64,000 nucleotides of DNA from Sphingobium sp. CAP-1 (GCF_009720145.1 NZ_CP046252.1:1-64000), one strand, 5' to 3'. Shown: positions 53,247 through 62,662, numbered from the stretch's first letter. Notes: generated by a model not told the origin, from the letters alone. Numbers and translations: made by a program.

Positions 53247-54401
53247 ATGACGACATATGCGCGATTTCGCTGCACCGCAGCATTGGTGCTTGTGTCGCTC
53301 ACGGCGGCTTGTGCCAGCGTTCCCAGCAGTGGTCCGTCGGCTCGGCAGCTTTTCAAGAGCGAGAAGGCGCAGGCCGACAAGATCGGGTTCAGCATTCTGG
53401 ACGTGTCCGCCGACAGCCTGCCCGCGCCGGAACTGGCGGAACTGACAACCACTGCCGCGTTGGAGCAACTTGCCAGCAATGGCCGGGTCGACCTGCTGGG
53501 GCCGGGGGATGTGTTGCAGGTCAACATCTATGAAGTCGGCATCTCGCTTTTCGGCAGCGGCATCAGTCTGGGCAATGGAGATGGCGGCGTTGCCGCAAAT
53601 ACCAGTGTCAAGGATCAGGCGATGCAGGGCGTGACCGTCGAGGATGACGGCTATATCTCCCTGCCCTATATCGGTCGCGTCCGCGCCGCTGGCCGTACCA
53701 CGGAGGATGTGCGCCGGGCGATCATCGCGGGATTGCGTGGCAAGTCGCAGGCGCCGCAGGCGCTGGTGACGGTGAAGGAAAATGTTACCAATACGGTAAC
53801 GGTGGGTGGTCTGGTCGATCAGCCTGGACGGCAGCGTATATCGTTGGCGCGCGAGCGCATCCTGGATGCCGTGGCCGAGGCGGGCGGGTTGAAGGAACCG
53901 GCGACGCAATCGACTGCGATCCTGCGTTTCACCCGCGCCGGCCGCACGGCGGAAACCTATCTGTCCCAACTGACTCCGGGTTCGGCTGCCGATCTTCAGT
54001 TGCTGGGCGGCGACCGCATCGAAATCCTTCAGAAGGATCGCAGTTTCACGGTATTCGGCGCGGCCGGCAAGGTGTCGGAGATAAAGTTCGAAAAGGCGGG
54101 ACTCTCGCTGAGCGATGCCGTCGCGCGGGCAGGCGGGCCGGACGGTCAGCAGGCCGACCCCGCCAACCTGTTCGTGTTCCGCTATGAGAAGGATGCGACG
54201 GCGCCCAATGGCGAAAAGCCGCTGGTCTATCGGCTGGATATGACCCGGCCTTCCAGCTATTTCCTGTCGCAGCGTTTCATGATGCATGACCGGGATGTCA
54301 TCTATGTCGCGAACGCCGGTTCGGTGCAGACGCGCAAGCTGGTCGAAATATTCAGCCTGTTCACCTCGCCGCTGATCCAGGCGCGGGCCGTCACCCGGTA
54401 A
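53247..54401 (+). CDS. Polysaccharide export outer-membrane lipoprotein (Wza/KpsD type)
   Basis: 384 residues. The signal ending LTAAC (about 18-22) gives a lipoprotein and supports ATG 53247, which has GAGGGC upstream; ATG 53193 or 53184 are alternatives. The polysaccharide export domain is visible at VDLLGPGDVLQVNIYEVG and VEDDGYISLPYIGRVRAAGRTTEDV, followed by SLBB-like repeats (TVTVGGLVDQPGRQRISL, FTVFGAAGKVSEIKF). It forms the channel through which the capsule crosses the outer membrane, working with KpsE and the KpsMT transporter. It follows two GT4 genes on the same strand. Confidence 0.92.
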   Translation: MTTYARFRCTAALVLVSLTAACASVPSSGPSARQLFKSEKAQADKIGFSILDVSADSLPAPELAELTTTAALEQLASNGRVDLLGPGDVLQVNIYEVGISLFGSGISLGNGDGGVAANTSVKDQAMQGVTVEDDGYISLPYIGRVRAAGRTTEDVRRAIIAGLRGKSQAPQALVTVKENVTNTVTVGGLVDQPGRQRISLARERILDAVAEAGGLKEPATQSTAILRFTRAGRTAETYLSQLTPGSAADLQLLGGDRIEILQKDRSFTVFGAAGKVSEIKFEKAGLSLSDAVARAGGPDGQQADPANLFVFRYEKDATAPNGEKPLVYRLDMTRPSSYFLSQRFMMHDRDVIYVANAGSVQTRKLVEIFSLFTSPLIQARAVTR

Positions 54402-54525
54402 AGGCGCGAAGGGGTGTGGCATGGTCGCTCGCCACATTTCTTCGGACCATCACAAGATAACGATGAAAAGAAACTGTTGATCGCGTTGTAATCAATTCGG
54501 CGTTGAGCGCCGTTCAAGGGATATT

Positions 54526-55614
54526 ATGGGCGACCATCCTATGCGTATCTATCCAGTGATCCTGTCGGGCGGGTCGGGCACTCGCCTGTGGCCGCTTTCT
54601 CAACCGCACAAGCCCAAGCAGTTCGTGTCCGTCGTGACCGATCGGTCGATGATCCAGGAAACAATCCTGCGCGTCGCCGACCAGCCTGAATTTCTGGCGC
54701 CGATTATCGTTTCGGGGGAAAGCCAGGGACATCTGGTGGCCGAACAACTGGCTGCCATCGGGATCGAGCCGGCCGCCATCCTGTTGGAACCGGCCGCGCG
54801 CAACACGGCGGCCGCCGTGGCGATTGCGGCATATTGGATTGCCGCAAATGATGCTGACGCGCTGATGATGGTCATGCCGTCCGATCATGTCATTGCCGAT
54901 CTCGACAGCCTGTATGTCGCGATCCGGGCGGCGGCACAGGCGGCGCAGGCCGGGTGCCTGGTGACTTTCGGCATTCAGCCAACCCATGCTGAAACCGGCT
55001 ATGGCTATATTGAGCGCGGCGCAGCGCTGGCGGATGTCGCCAACGTCCATCGAGTCGCCAATTTCCATGAAAAGCCGCCCCTGCCGCTGGCAACCAGCTA
55101 TTTTGAAGGGGGGCAGCATTATTGGAACGGGGGTATGTTCCTCTTTTCCGCCGGTAATTATCTGGCGGCGCTCGCCGACCATGCGCCGGCTGTCGCCGCG
55201 GCCAGTGCCGATGCGATGGGCAAGGCGATGATCGACGGCGCGATCGTGCGGCCCGAAGCCGATGCGTTCATGGCCGGCCCGGATATTTCGATCGATCATG
55301 CCGTCATGGAAAGGGCCACCAATGCGGCGGTCGTGCCGGTCGACATGGGATGGTCCGACGTTGGTTCCTGGGATGCGCTTTGGACGATCTGCGATCGCGA
55401 TGCGCAGGGCAACGGCGTCAATGGCGACGGCTTCGTGATCGATGGTGCCGGCAATCTGATCTATGTCAGCGATGGTCCGCCGGTCGCCGCGCTGGGGGTC
55501 AGCGATTGCGTGATCGTATCCACGGCGGAAGGCATATTGGTGGCACCACGCGATCGGTCGCAGGATGTGAAGAAGATTGTCGACCATCTCAAACGGCGCG
55601 GTGCGGCGGCGTGA
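54526..55614 (+). CDS. manC: Mannose-1-phosphate guanylyltransferase
   Basis: Makes GDP-mannose from GTP and mannose 1-phosphate. 362 residues with the nucleotide-binding SGGSGTRLWPLSQPHKPKQF, AAILLEPAARNTAAAVAIAA, MVMPSDHVI, VANFHEKPPLPLA and YYWNGGMF-like HYWNGGMFLF. Only the guanylyltransferase domain is present; the isomerase half of bifunctional AlgA/XanB proteins is missing and is supplied by the separate gene at 60295. The ATG at 54526 has an AAGGGA site; ATG 54541 is alternative. It lies between the export gene and kpsM. Confidence 0.94.
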   Translation: MGDHPMRIYPVILSGGSGTRLWPLSQPHKPKQFVSVVTDRSMIQETILRVADQPEFLAPIIVSGESQGHLVAEQLAAIGIEPAAILLEPAARNTAAAVAIAAYWIAANDADALMMVMPSDHVIADLDSLYVAIRAAAQAAQAGCLVTFGIQPTHAETGYGYIERGAALADVANVHRVANFHEKPPLPLATSYFEGGQHYWNGGMFLFSAGNYLAALADHAPAVAAASADAMGKAMIDGAIVRPEADAFMAGPDISIDHAVMERATNAAVVPVDMGWSDVGSWDALWTICDRDAQGNGVNGDGFVIDGAGNLIYVSDGPPVAALGVSDCVIVSTAEGILVAPRDRSQDVKKIVDHLKRRGAAA

Positions 55615-55732
55615 TCAGGCACGGTTCCTCAGGAACAGGCATTGCCGAAGCCGCTGCGCTGCGGCATGGTCCGCATTCGGGCGAGCAGCTTGCTTCAGGG
55701 CAATGCCTATTTTGGCGCGGTGAGTAGCGTAT
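55615..55732 (+). promoter_or_regulatory. Structured leader upstream of kpsM
   Basis: The 118-base gap holds GTTCCTCAGGAAC (a short hairpin), GCCGC-TGCGCT-GCGGC, and a longer pair of 10-base arms (AGGCATTGCC at 55637-55646 and its complement at 55699-55708). The last arm is followed by ATTTT. It may be an intercistronic hairpin or attenuator that adjusts expression of kpsM and kpsE relative to manC. Function is inferred only from structure. Confidence 0.35.
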
Positions 55733-56551
55733 ATGAATGAAGCGTCTGCACAAAAGGGGCAAGCCGTTTCCAGTTTCACGGAGGCTTTGCGGGTCCAGGC
55801 GAGCGTTATAGGCGCGCTTATCATGCGTGAGTTGCACACGCGCTATGGCAAGCGCGGCCTGGGCTATATCTGGCTGTTTCTTGAACCGATGCTGTTGGCC
55901 GTCATGGTCGTGTCGCTGAAGATGTTCGCCAAGGACCGTCATTATGGCGCGGGCATCGGCGTCGTTCCGTTCATTGTCCTTGGCTATACGATGTTCATCA
56001 TGTTTCGCGGCATATGGAATCGCGCTGATAGCGCGCTGGAAGCCAATCTGCCGCTGATGTATCACCGCATGGTCACGGTGTTTGACATATTGATGTCACG
56101 GGCGCTGCTGGAGGCCGCCGCGTCGATGGCGGCGTTCGTGTTCCTGGTCAGCCTGTGCATTCTGCTGGACATGGCCGATCCGCCCGCGCGGCCGCTCTAT
56201 TTCATTACCGGCTTCCTGCAATATTTCTGGTTCTCGTTCGCCTTGTCGATGATCATATGCGGCGCGACCTATGAAAACACGACGTTGCAGAAATTTGTGC
56301 ATCCGATCAGCTATATATTGCTGCCACTTTCGGGTGCTTTCTACATGGTTAAGTGGGTTCCCCACAATTATCACGGGCTCATCGGTTATTGGCCCATGGC
56401 GTCGATGTTTGAGGAAATGCGCTACGGATGGTTCGAGGCGGCGCCAGAAGATTATTTCTTCCCTGGCTATGTCGTCGCTTGCTGCATGGTTCTCACCCTG
56501 TTGGGCCTGTTGTCGATCAAGCTCGTGCGGCGGAAGGTTGAATTGAAATGA
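55733..56551 (+). CDS. kpsM: KpsM-like capsule export ABC transporter permease
   Basis: A 272-residue ABC-2 permease with six membrane segments. The N-terminal amphipathic motif MRELHTRYGKRGLGYIWLFLEPM is characteristic of KpsM/BexB proteins. It forms the inner-membrane channel with the KpsT ATPase encoded 15 kb upstream. Its stop overlaps the start of the KpsE gene by four bases (ATGA at 56548-56551), so those two are translated together. Length is normal for the family. Confidence 0.93.
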   Translation: MNEASAQKGQAVSSFTEALRVQASVIGALIMRELHTRYGKRGLGYIWLFLEPMLLAVMVVSLKMFAKDRHYGAGIGVVPFIVLGYTMFIMFRGIWNRADSALEANLPLMYHRMVTVFDILMSRALLEAAASMAAFVFLVSLCILLDMADPPARPLYFITGFLQYFWFSFALSMIICGATYENTTLQKFVHPISYILLPLSGAFYMVKWVPHNYHGLIGYWPMASMFEEMRYGWFEAAPEDYFFPGYVVACCMVLTLLGLLSIKLVRRKVELK

Positions 56552-57750
56552 ACAAGCTCACCGATATTGTCCGTTCGAGCGCAGATCCTGATGTCCGGCG
56601 CATGGCGGGCGAAGAGGATGACGTGCAGATGTCCCCAGGACCGGGGGCGATGCAGCGCTTTGCATGGCGTTTCCGGTATTTCCTGGCGATCGTCATGTTG
56701 CCCACGGTGATCGTTGCGCTGTATTTCGGCTTGGTCGCTGCCAATCAATATGAATCGGAAGCCCATCTGGTGGTGCGTTCCAATAGTGGCGGGAAAGATT
56801 CGCCTGGCGGTCTGGACGCGGTTCTCAAGTCTTTCGGCGGTGCCAGCGATTCGTCGAAGGAGGCCGCGACCCTGGCCGACTATATGCGGTCGCACGACGT
56901 TGTGGCGTCGCTGCGCCAGAACGATCAACTGGTGGACCGCTATCGTCGACCGGAAGCGGACATCATCAGCCGCCTGCCGGTCGCCGATCCGACGGATGAA
57001 ACGCTGCTCAAATATTTCAAGAGCCGTTCCACCATCGATCTGGATTCCGATACCGGCATCATGACCGTGAAGGTCCGCTCCTTCCGGCCGCAAGATTCCT
57101 ATGCGCTGCTCAATGCAATGCTGGTGCTTGGGGAAAAGCGGGTCAATGCGCTCAACCTGCGCTCCTATGAATCGATGCAGGGGCTGGCGCGCCGCCAGCT
57201 TGCAGATGCGGAAAAGGGGCTGCGTGAATCTCAGGCCGCGCTTGCATCCTTTCGCCGGGGACAGGGCGATGTCGATCCGCAGGGCAGCGCCGAGGCGCAA
57301 CTGAAGCTGGTGACCGAGCTGCGTAAGGAAGAAGCCATGGCGCGGGCCGAAATGGATGCCATCGCCGCGCAGATCGGGAGCGATAATCCACAATATCGTG
57401 CGCTGCAAAGCAGGGCGGAAGCGATCAACACCCAATTAAGTTCGCAGCAGGGCTTCCTGGTCGGTAACAACCGTTCGATTGCGACGCGTCTGGGCGATTA
57501 TCAGGATTTGGAATTGCGTCGCGATTTCGAATCGAAACGCTATGCGGCGGCAGCGGCGGCGCTGGAGGCAGCACGGGAGCAGGCGACCCGCCAGCAATTG
57601 TTCGTGGTGCGTCTGGTTGAACCGAACCTGCCGCAAAAGGCGACCTATCCCAAAGGGGCAAAGACGATCTTCACCGTATTTCTGGCGCTGACGATCGCCT
57701 ATGGCATTGGCTGGCTGTTGGCGTCCGGTGTTCGGGAGCATCGTGCATGA
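56548..57750 (+). CDS. kpsE: KpsE-like capsule export inner-membrane protein
   Basis: A 400-residue polysaccharide co-polymerase type protein. One membrane segment lies near residues 35-60 (FRYFLAIVMLPTVIVALYFGLVA), a second near the C-terminus (IFTVFLALTIAYGIGWLLASGV), and a long periplasmic coiled-coil region lies between (LARRQLADAEKGLRESQAALASF, EEAMARAEMDAIAAQI). KpsE bridges the KpsMT transporter and the outer-membrane channel. It starts four bases inside kpsM and its stop overlaps the next gene (ATGA), giving a tightly coupled kpsM-kpsE-transferase set. Confidence 0.92.
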   Translation: MNKLTDIVRSSADPDVRRMAGEEDDVQMSPGPGAMQRFAWRFRYFLAIVMLPTVIVALYFGLVAANQYESEAHLVVRSNSGGKDSPGGLDAVLKSFGGASDSSKEAATLADYMRSHDVVASLRQNDQLVDRYRRPEADIISRLPVADPTDETLLKYFKSRSTIDLDSDTGIMTVKVRSFRPQDSYALLNAMLVLGEKRVNALNLRSYESMQGLARRQLADAEKGLRESQAALASFRRGQGDVDPQGSAEAQLKLVTELRKEEAMARAEMDAIAAQIGSDNPQYRALQSRAEAINTQLSSQQGFLVGNNRSIATRLGDYQDLELRRDFESKRYAAAAAALEAAREQATRQQLFVVRLVEPNLPQKATYPKGAKTIFTVFLALTIAYGIGWLLASGVREHRA

Positions 57751-60251
57751 CGGTTGATGGGCGGAAGGGGGCGACGCCGCTTCCCGTTCGCAAGCTGGTG
57801 TCGAAGATGAACCGGGCGATGGGGCGCTATAAATCCGCCGGCGTACCCGTGTCGGCGGCGGTGCATGGCCTGATCGCGCGCGGCAATGCTGCCCGGACAT
57901 CGGGGGATTGGGAAGGAGCGGCGCTTCATTATGACAGCGCGCTCGCCCAGGCGCCGCACCTGACGCATATCTGGATACAGCTTGGCCATATGCGCAAGCA
58001 ACTGGAACAATATGATCAGGCGATCGCAGCCTATGCCCAAGCCGAAGCAATGGACCCGCAGGGAGAGGGCGCGGTGGAGCAGGGGCATGTGGCCAAGCTG
58101 CAAAAGCAAGGTGGCCTGGCGGTGCAGCATTATCTGCGCGCATATCGGAGTGGGGGTAAAAATCCTGATGCGTTGCGCGAACTCCTAAATTTGCTCGAAC
58201 GGGGAACCGGGATGAATAAGGAAGCCATTACCAGTGCGTTGCAGATGGACAGGGTTGGCAAGGTTCGCCGGTCGCGCAAGACGGATGAATTGGCTTCCCT
58301 GACATCACTGCTGGCGCAGGCTACGACGCTCGACCTTGATGCGACGCATGTTGCCGCCCTGCAAGAGGCGCAGGCACGGCTCAAGGCCAGGGCTGGAACA
58401 TCAGCGGCCGACGAAGGGTTCGATGGCGCCGAAATCATCTTCGACGCGTCTGACCTTATCTCCTATTTCGGTAATGCCCGCCTGCCGACCGGCATACAGC
58501 GCGTCCAGATTGCCACCATCACCGGGGCGATCCACAGCCGCCCCGAAGGTAGTGTGAAGGTCTGCTGCTTTTCCGATCAGGGCGACAGTTGGGCGGAAGT
58601 GCCGATCGACTCGTTCCTCGAACTTTGCGCCATGGCGCTGGAGAGCGGTGACAGGACTGACCCCGAATGGCTGGAGGCCTACGCCCAGATCAAGATCGAG
58701 ATCAGCCTTGCGCTGCCACTGGAATTTTCGCGCGGCGCCTTCCTCATCAATCTCGGCACCTCTTGGTGGCTGCAAAATTATTTCATGTTCGTGCGGGAAG
58801 CCAGGCGGCTGCATGGCATCCACTATATCCCGTTTGTCCATGATTTCATTCCGATCATGACGCCTGAACATTGCGTCAAGGAACTGACGCAGGATTTCAT
58901 CAGTTGGGCGCTGGGCGTGTATCAACATGCTGATTTTTTCCTGGTCAATTCGGAAGCCACCAAGCGCGACCTGATCACGGTTGCGGACATGCTGGGCCAT
59001 GTGGTGGATGCCAGCGATGTCGCCGTCATTCCGCTCGATGCCGAATTCCGTTCGCCTGGCGCCAAGGTCGCGCCGCCCGCCCGGCTGCGTCAATGGGGAC
59101 TGGCGGCGGATGATTATGTGCTGATCGTGTCGACGATCGAATCGCGCAAGAATCATATCGGTGCGCTCGACGCCTGGCTGGCGCTGATCCAGAAGCATGG
59201 CGCACGGCGAGTTCCGAAGCTGGTCTGCGTCGGCAATCGAGGCTGGCTGAACGATGAAGTCTATGCCCGGATCGATCAGTCGCCCTTACTGCGTTCCCGC
59301 GTCGTGATGCTGTCTGGCCTGTCCGACGAAGAACTGGGGCTCCTTTACAAGAATTGCCGCTTCACCCTCTATCCCAGCAACTATGAAGGCTGGGGTCTGC
59401 CTGTCACCGAATCCCTGTGTTTTGGTAAGGTGCCGCTGTTGTCGGACAGCTCGTCGCTGCCGGAAGCAGGTGGTGAATTCGCGGTCTATTTTGAGGCCGG
59501 ATCAACTAAGGAACTGACGGCGAAGGCGGATCAACTGATCTTTGACGATGCCGAACGGGCGCGGTTGGAGGCCAAGATCAAAGCCGGGTTCCGACCGCGC
59601 CAATGGCAGGATGTTTCCGATCAGATCACCCGTGAGATCGAGACGTTCGTTGCCCGCATTCCCGTTCCACGCGACGATGACGAGGATGTAGTGATCGAGC
59701 GCATCGAACCGGTGCAGTTCGGAGCCCATTATCCGATCGTGCGCAATTTTGAACGGCGCATCTGGAAGGGGCTGAGTTCGGCCGAAATCTATCGCAGCGG
59801 CACCGGTTGGTGGTGGCCGGACGACTGGGGATGCTGGACCAAGCCCGCCGGTGGCGACCTCGCACTGCGGTTCGTCGATCAGAGGGGGCCGGTTCGAGGT
59901 TTCATCCAGTTGCACGCGCCGCCGGATGCGGAATCGACCTTCCAGATTTCTGCACCGGCCCTGGGTTTCCATCTGGAAGGGAAACTCAAGCCGGGTGAAT
60001 TTCGATGGGTCGCGATCGACATTGCGGAGATCGCACCGGTCGAAGGTTTCCATATTCGCTTCACTGGTTCCCATTCGGTCGACGTTAGCGAGCGAACGGG
60101 CGGTCTTGACCGGCGCGTCATCGCATTGGGCGTGGGTGGCTTCTATTTCTGCCATGCCGATGATCTGGTGGCGCGCGCGAATTTTATGGAGGCTCTGACC
60201 ATCGGTGGGCTGAAGCAACTGGCGTTCAACCGCGAGCCGTTGCCGCTTTGA
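57747..60251 (+). CDS. TPR - glycosyltransferase 4 - beta-sandwich protein
   Basis: 834 residues in three parts. TPR-like repeats cover about 45-155 (GNAARTSGDWEGAALHYDSAL, HIWIQLGHMRKQLEQYDQAI). A GT4 domain covers about 225-640 (FDASDLISYFGNARLPTGIQRVQ, PFVHDFIPIMTPEH, VSTIESRKNHIGAL, YPSNYEGWGLPVTESLCFG). A C-terminal beta domain covers about 680-815 (SGTGWWWPDDWGCWTKPAGG, LALRFVDQRGPVRGF). The tail may bind glycan or regulate length, which is inference. The start overlaps the kpsE stop by four bases, so it is made together with the exporter, an informative link between polymerisation and export. Confidence 0.8.
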   Translation: MTVDGRKGATPLPVRKLVSKMNRAMGRYKSAGVPVSAAVHGLIARGNAARTSGDWEGAALHYDSALAQAPHLTHIWIQLGHMRKQLEQYDQAIAAYAQAEAMDPQGEGAVEQGHVAKLQKQGGLAVQHYLRAYRSGGKNPDALRELLNLLERGTGMNKEAITSALQMDRVGKVRRSRKTDELASLTSLLAQATTLDLDATHVAALQEAQARLKARAGTSAADEGFDGAEIIFDASDLISYFGNARLPTGIQRVQIATITGAIHSRPEGSVKVCCFSDQGDSWAEVPIDSFLELCAMALESGDRTDPEWLEAYAQIKIEISLALPLEFSRGAFLINLGTSWWLQNYFMFVREARRLHGIHYIPFVHDFIPIMTPEHCVKELTQDFISWALGVYQHADFFLVNSEATKRDLITVADMLGHVVDASDVAVIPLDAEFRSPGAKVAPPARLRQWGLAADDYVLIVSTIESRKNHIGALDAWLALIQKHGARRVPKLVCVGNRGWLNDEVYARIDQSPLLRSRVVMLSGLSDEELGLLYKNCRFTLYPSNYEGWGLPVTESLCFGKVPLLSDSSSLPEAGGEFAVYFEAGSTKELTAKADQLIFDDAERARLEAKIKAGFRPRQWQDVSDQITREIETFVARIPVPRDDDEDVVIERIEPVQFGAHYPIVRNFERRIWKGLSSAEIYRSGTGWWWPDDWGCWTKPAGGDLALRFVDQRGPVRGFIQLHAPPDAESTFQISAPALGFHLEGKLKPGEFRWVAIDIAEIAPVEGFHIRFTGSHSVDVSERTGGLDRRVIALGVGGFYFCHADDLVARANFMEALTIGGLKQLAFNREPLPL

Positions 60252-60294
60252 AGGCGGATTTTCTCGCAAGAGGGGCCAGGACGGAGGAAGAAGC

Positions 60295-61098
60295 GTGAGC
60301 GCGGTGCGGCTGGAAACGAAGCGGGTGGTCAAGCCCTGGGGACGGACCGATATCGGCGCTTTCCCCAATCCGTCAGGGGAACAGGTCGGCGAAATCTGGT
60401 TCGATGGCCCTGAAGGACGGCACCCGCCGCTGCTGGTCAAATATATCTTCACCAGCGAGAAGCTGTCGATCCAGGTGCATCCGACGGATGAGCAGGCCCA
60501 TGCGGTCGGCCTATCCGGCGGTAAGTCGGAATGCTGGTATATTCTCGACGCCCAACCCGGCGCGACGCTGGGGATCGGCACCACCCGGCCGCTGGACGAT
60601 GACGCGCTGCGCGCTTCGGCGCTGGACGGAACGCTCGAAGCGCTGATGGACTGGAAGCCGGTGCAGCCCGGCAGCTTCTTCTACATTCCCGCCGGGACGG
60701 TCCATGCGATCGGCGCGGGCGTGACGCTGGTCGAAGTGCAGATGAACAACGATGTGACCTATCGCCTGTTCGATTATGGCCGGCCGCGTGAATTGCATCT
60801 GGATGCTGGTGTCGCTGTGTCGGAGGCGCGCCCCTATCCGATGGCGGAACAGGTTATCCCGGCCGATCGCGACAGCGCCATGCTGGATCGTGACGTTGCA
60901 CCCTTCGCGCTCGACATGCGGTGCTGGACGGCGGGTCATGCGCAATCGCTGGTGGTCGAACAGGGCTGGTTCATTCCCCTGTCGGGATCGGGCACGATCG
61001 ACGGCGCACCGTGGCGCGCGCATGAATGCTGGCTGGTCGAAGGGGCAGCGACGGTGATGACGAACGAGACAGCTTCGGTGCTGATCGCGACCCTGTGA
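60295..61098 (+). CDS. manA: Mannose-6-phosphate isomerase, class I
   Basis: Converts fructose 6-phosphate to mannose 6-phosphate, the entry to GDP-mannose. The 267-residue cupin-type enzyme is the short class I form. Zinc-site motifs are SIQVHPTDEQAHAVG, KSECWYILDAQPGA and AGTVHAIGAGVTLVEVQ. Start is GTG 60295, preceded by a purine-rich GGAGGAAGAAGC. With manC at 54526 and the phosphomannomutase-like gene at 63533 it gives a nearly complete GDP-mannose pathway around the capsule locus. Confidence 0.92.
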   Translation: MSAVRLETKRVVKPWGRTDIGAFPNPSGEQVGEIWFDGPEGRHPPLLVKYIFTSEKLSIQVHPTDEQAHAVGLSGGKSECWYILDAQPGATLGIGTTRPLDDDALRASALDGTLEALMDWKPVQPGSFFYIPAGTVHAIGAGVTLVEVQMNNDVTYRLFDYGRPRELHLDAGVAVSEARPYPMAEQVIPADRDSAMLDRDVAPFALDMRCWTAGHAQSLVVEQGWFIPLSGSGTIDGAPWRAHECWLVEGAATVMTNETASVLIATL

Positions 61099-61149
61099 TC
61101 CACAGGTGCGTTGTTCGTTGATAGCCACCACTGCAAGCGGGAGACGGCC

Positions 61150-62025
61150 GTGTTCAAGCATCTGCTGCGGCGGTTAGCACCGAGCCGCCCCGGTCGCCGG
61201 ATTCCCCTGGCGGATTTGTGCGGACGTGACCGTTTGCGCAATCAGGAAGAGATACGGGCACGCTGCCGCACGGTGGTCGTCCGCAGCGACATGGCCGTGA
61301 CCCAGATTTTGGGGCGTTACAAGATGTTCGTCGATCCCGGCGATTATTCGCTGGCGGTCCATCTGATGATGGACGGCTATTGGGAAATGTGGCTGACCGA
61401 GGAACTGCTGCGACTGGTGAAGCCCGGCATGGTGGTAGCCGACATCGGCGCCAATCTGGGCTATTTCACGCTCATCATGGCGGATCTGGTCGGCCCGCAG
61501 GGACATGTTCTGGCCTTTGAACCCAACCCCCATGTCGCCGGATTGCTGCAACGCAGCCTGCGCGTCAACGGCATGGGGGATTGGGCGTCGATCGAGCAAA
61601 GCCCGCTTGGCGCGGTCAGCGGCTTGCCGGTGACGCTCTGTTTCAACCCGGAACAGGCCGGCGGCGCTTTCGTCAGCGATGGCGAAAATGAAGATTTCAG
61701 CGTCGCTATCCCGCATGTGACGCGCCGTTTCGATGAGCATCCGCGCGCGCATCAGGTTTCGGTCGTCAAGATTGACGCCGAAGGCAGCGAGGAACGAATC
61801 TGGGAAGGGATGGCTGCACTGATCGCCGGCAAAGTCCTGCGTATCGTGGTGATGGAATGGTGCAGCTTCCGCTATGCCGATCCTGCGGGCTTTCTCGACG
61901 CCATCCTCGCCGCCGGTTTCAGCCTCGCCTATATTGATCCGCTGGACGGCGTGGTGCCGCTGGATCGCGATGCGCTGCTGACGCGCGCACCGGATCAGGA
62001 ATGGCTGCTGTTGCTGCGCCGCTGA
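61150..62025 (+). CDS. FkbM-family methyltransferase
   Basis: 291 residues. The SAM-binding motif VVADIGANLGYFTLIMA (about 92-108), LAFEPNPHVAGLL and VVKIDAEGSEERIWEGM define the FkbM family, which O-methylates sugars, polyketides and other hydroxyls. It probably methylates a capsule sugar and lies at the end of the locus, 51 bases after manA. The GTG at 61150 has a GGGAG site and was preferred over TTG 61111. It converges with modC, with a 7-base gap. Confidence 0.85.
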   Translation: MFKHLLRRLAPSRPGRRIPLADLCGRDRLRNQEEIRARCRTVVVRSDMAVTQILGRYKMFVDPGDYSLAVHLMMDGYWEMWLTEELLRLVKPGMVVADIGANLGYFTLIMADLVGPQGHVLAFEPNPHVAGLLQRSLRVNGMGDWASIEQSPLGAVSGLPVTLCFNPEQAGGAFVSDGENEDFSVAIPHVTRRFDEHPRAHQVSVVKIDAEGSEERIWEGMAALIAGKVLRIVVMEWCSFRYADPAGFLDAILAAGFSLAYIDPLDGVVPLDRDALLTRAPDQEWLLLLRR

Positions 62026-62032
62026 CGAGCGT

Positions 62033-62662
62033 TCAGCGAAGCGCGATCACCAGGCCGCCCAGTCGATCCAGTTCGCGCCGGTCGTGGCTGACATAGACGA
62101 TCGGGATGGCGGTCAGGGCGTGCAGGCGGGCGATCATGCCCAATATGTCCTGGCGGCGGGCGTCGTCGAGCGAGGAAATGGGTTCATCCATCAACAGATA
62201 GTGCGGATCGGACAGCAGCGCCCGGCCGATCGCGACCCGCTGCGCCTCGCCGCCCGACAGTGAGGCGGGCCAGCGATCCAGCAGGGCGCCGATGCCCAGC
62301 AGATCGACCAGCGCCGCCTGCGACAAGCCGTGGGTACCGCCTTCGGGATCGCCTTTGGGCCGGCCGTAGCGCAGGTTGGCGCGCACCCGCATATGCGGGA
62401 AGAGGCGCGGTTGCTGGAACACATAGCCGCAGCGCCGCCGCGCCGGCGCCACGTCGATCCCGGCCGTGGCGTCAAACAGGGGGCGACCGCCGATGCCGAT
62501 ATGGCCGGCGTCGGGGCGGAGCAGGCCGGCGAGCATGTCGAGGGCCGAGGTCTTGCCGACGCCCGACGGGCCGAACAGTGCGACGATGCCGCTGTCGGAG
62601 CGAAAGGCGCAGCCAATGTCCCGGTCGCCGCGACGCAGGCGGATGTCGATGTCAAAGACCAT
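62033..62662 (-). CDS. modC: Molybdate ABC transporter ATP-binding protein, short form
   Basis: About 209 residues. Walker A GPSGVGKTSALDMLAG, signature LSGGEAQRVAIGRAL, Walker B YLLMDEPISSLD and H-loop VSHD are all present. ModC normally has about 350 residues with a C-terminal molybdate-binding (MOP/TOBE) domain; this protein stops after the ATPase domain. ATG 62662 was chosen because it begins the strand VFDIDIRLRRG; ATG 62695 is alternative. It overlaps the modB stop. Specificity for molybdate rests on pairing with ModB. Confidence 0.83.
   Translation of the reverse strand: MVFDIDIRLRRGDRDIGCAFRSDSGIVALFGPSGVGKTSALDMLAGLLRPDAGHIGIGGRPLFDATAGIDVAPARRRCGYVFQQPRLFPHMRVRANLRYGRPKGDPEGGTHGLSQAALVDLLGIGALLDRWPASLSGGEAQRVAIGRALLSDPHYLLMDEPISSLDDARRQDILGMIARLHALTAIPIVYVSHDRRELDRLGGLVIALR

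Noticed and set aside
35461..62025. Wzx/Wzy-dependent polysaccharide system
   Set aside because: No flippase (Wzx) or polymerase (Wzy) was seen. KpsC, KpsS, KpsM, KpsT and KpsE homologues indicate the ABC-transporter-dependent route.
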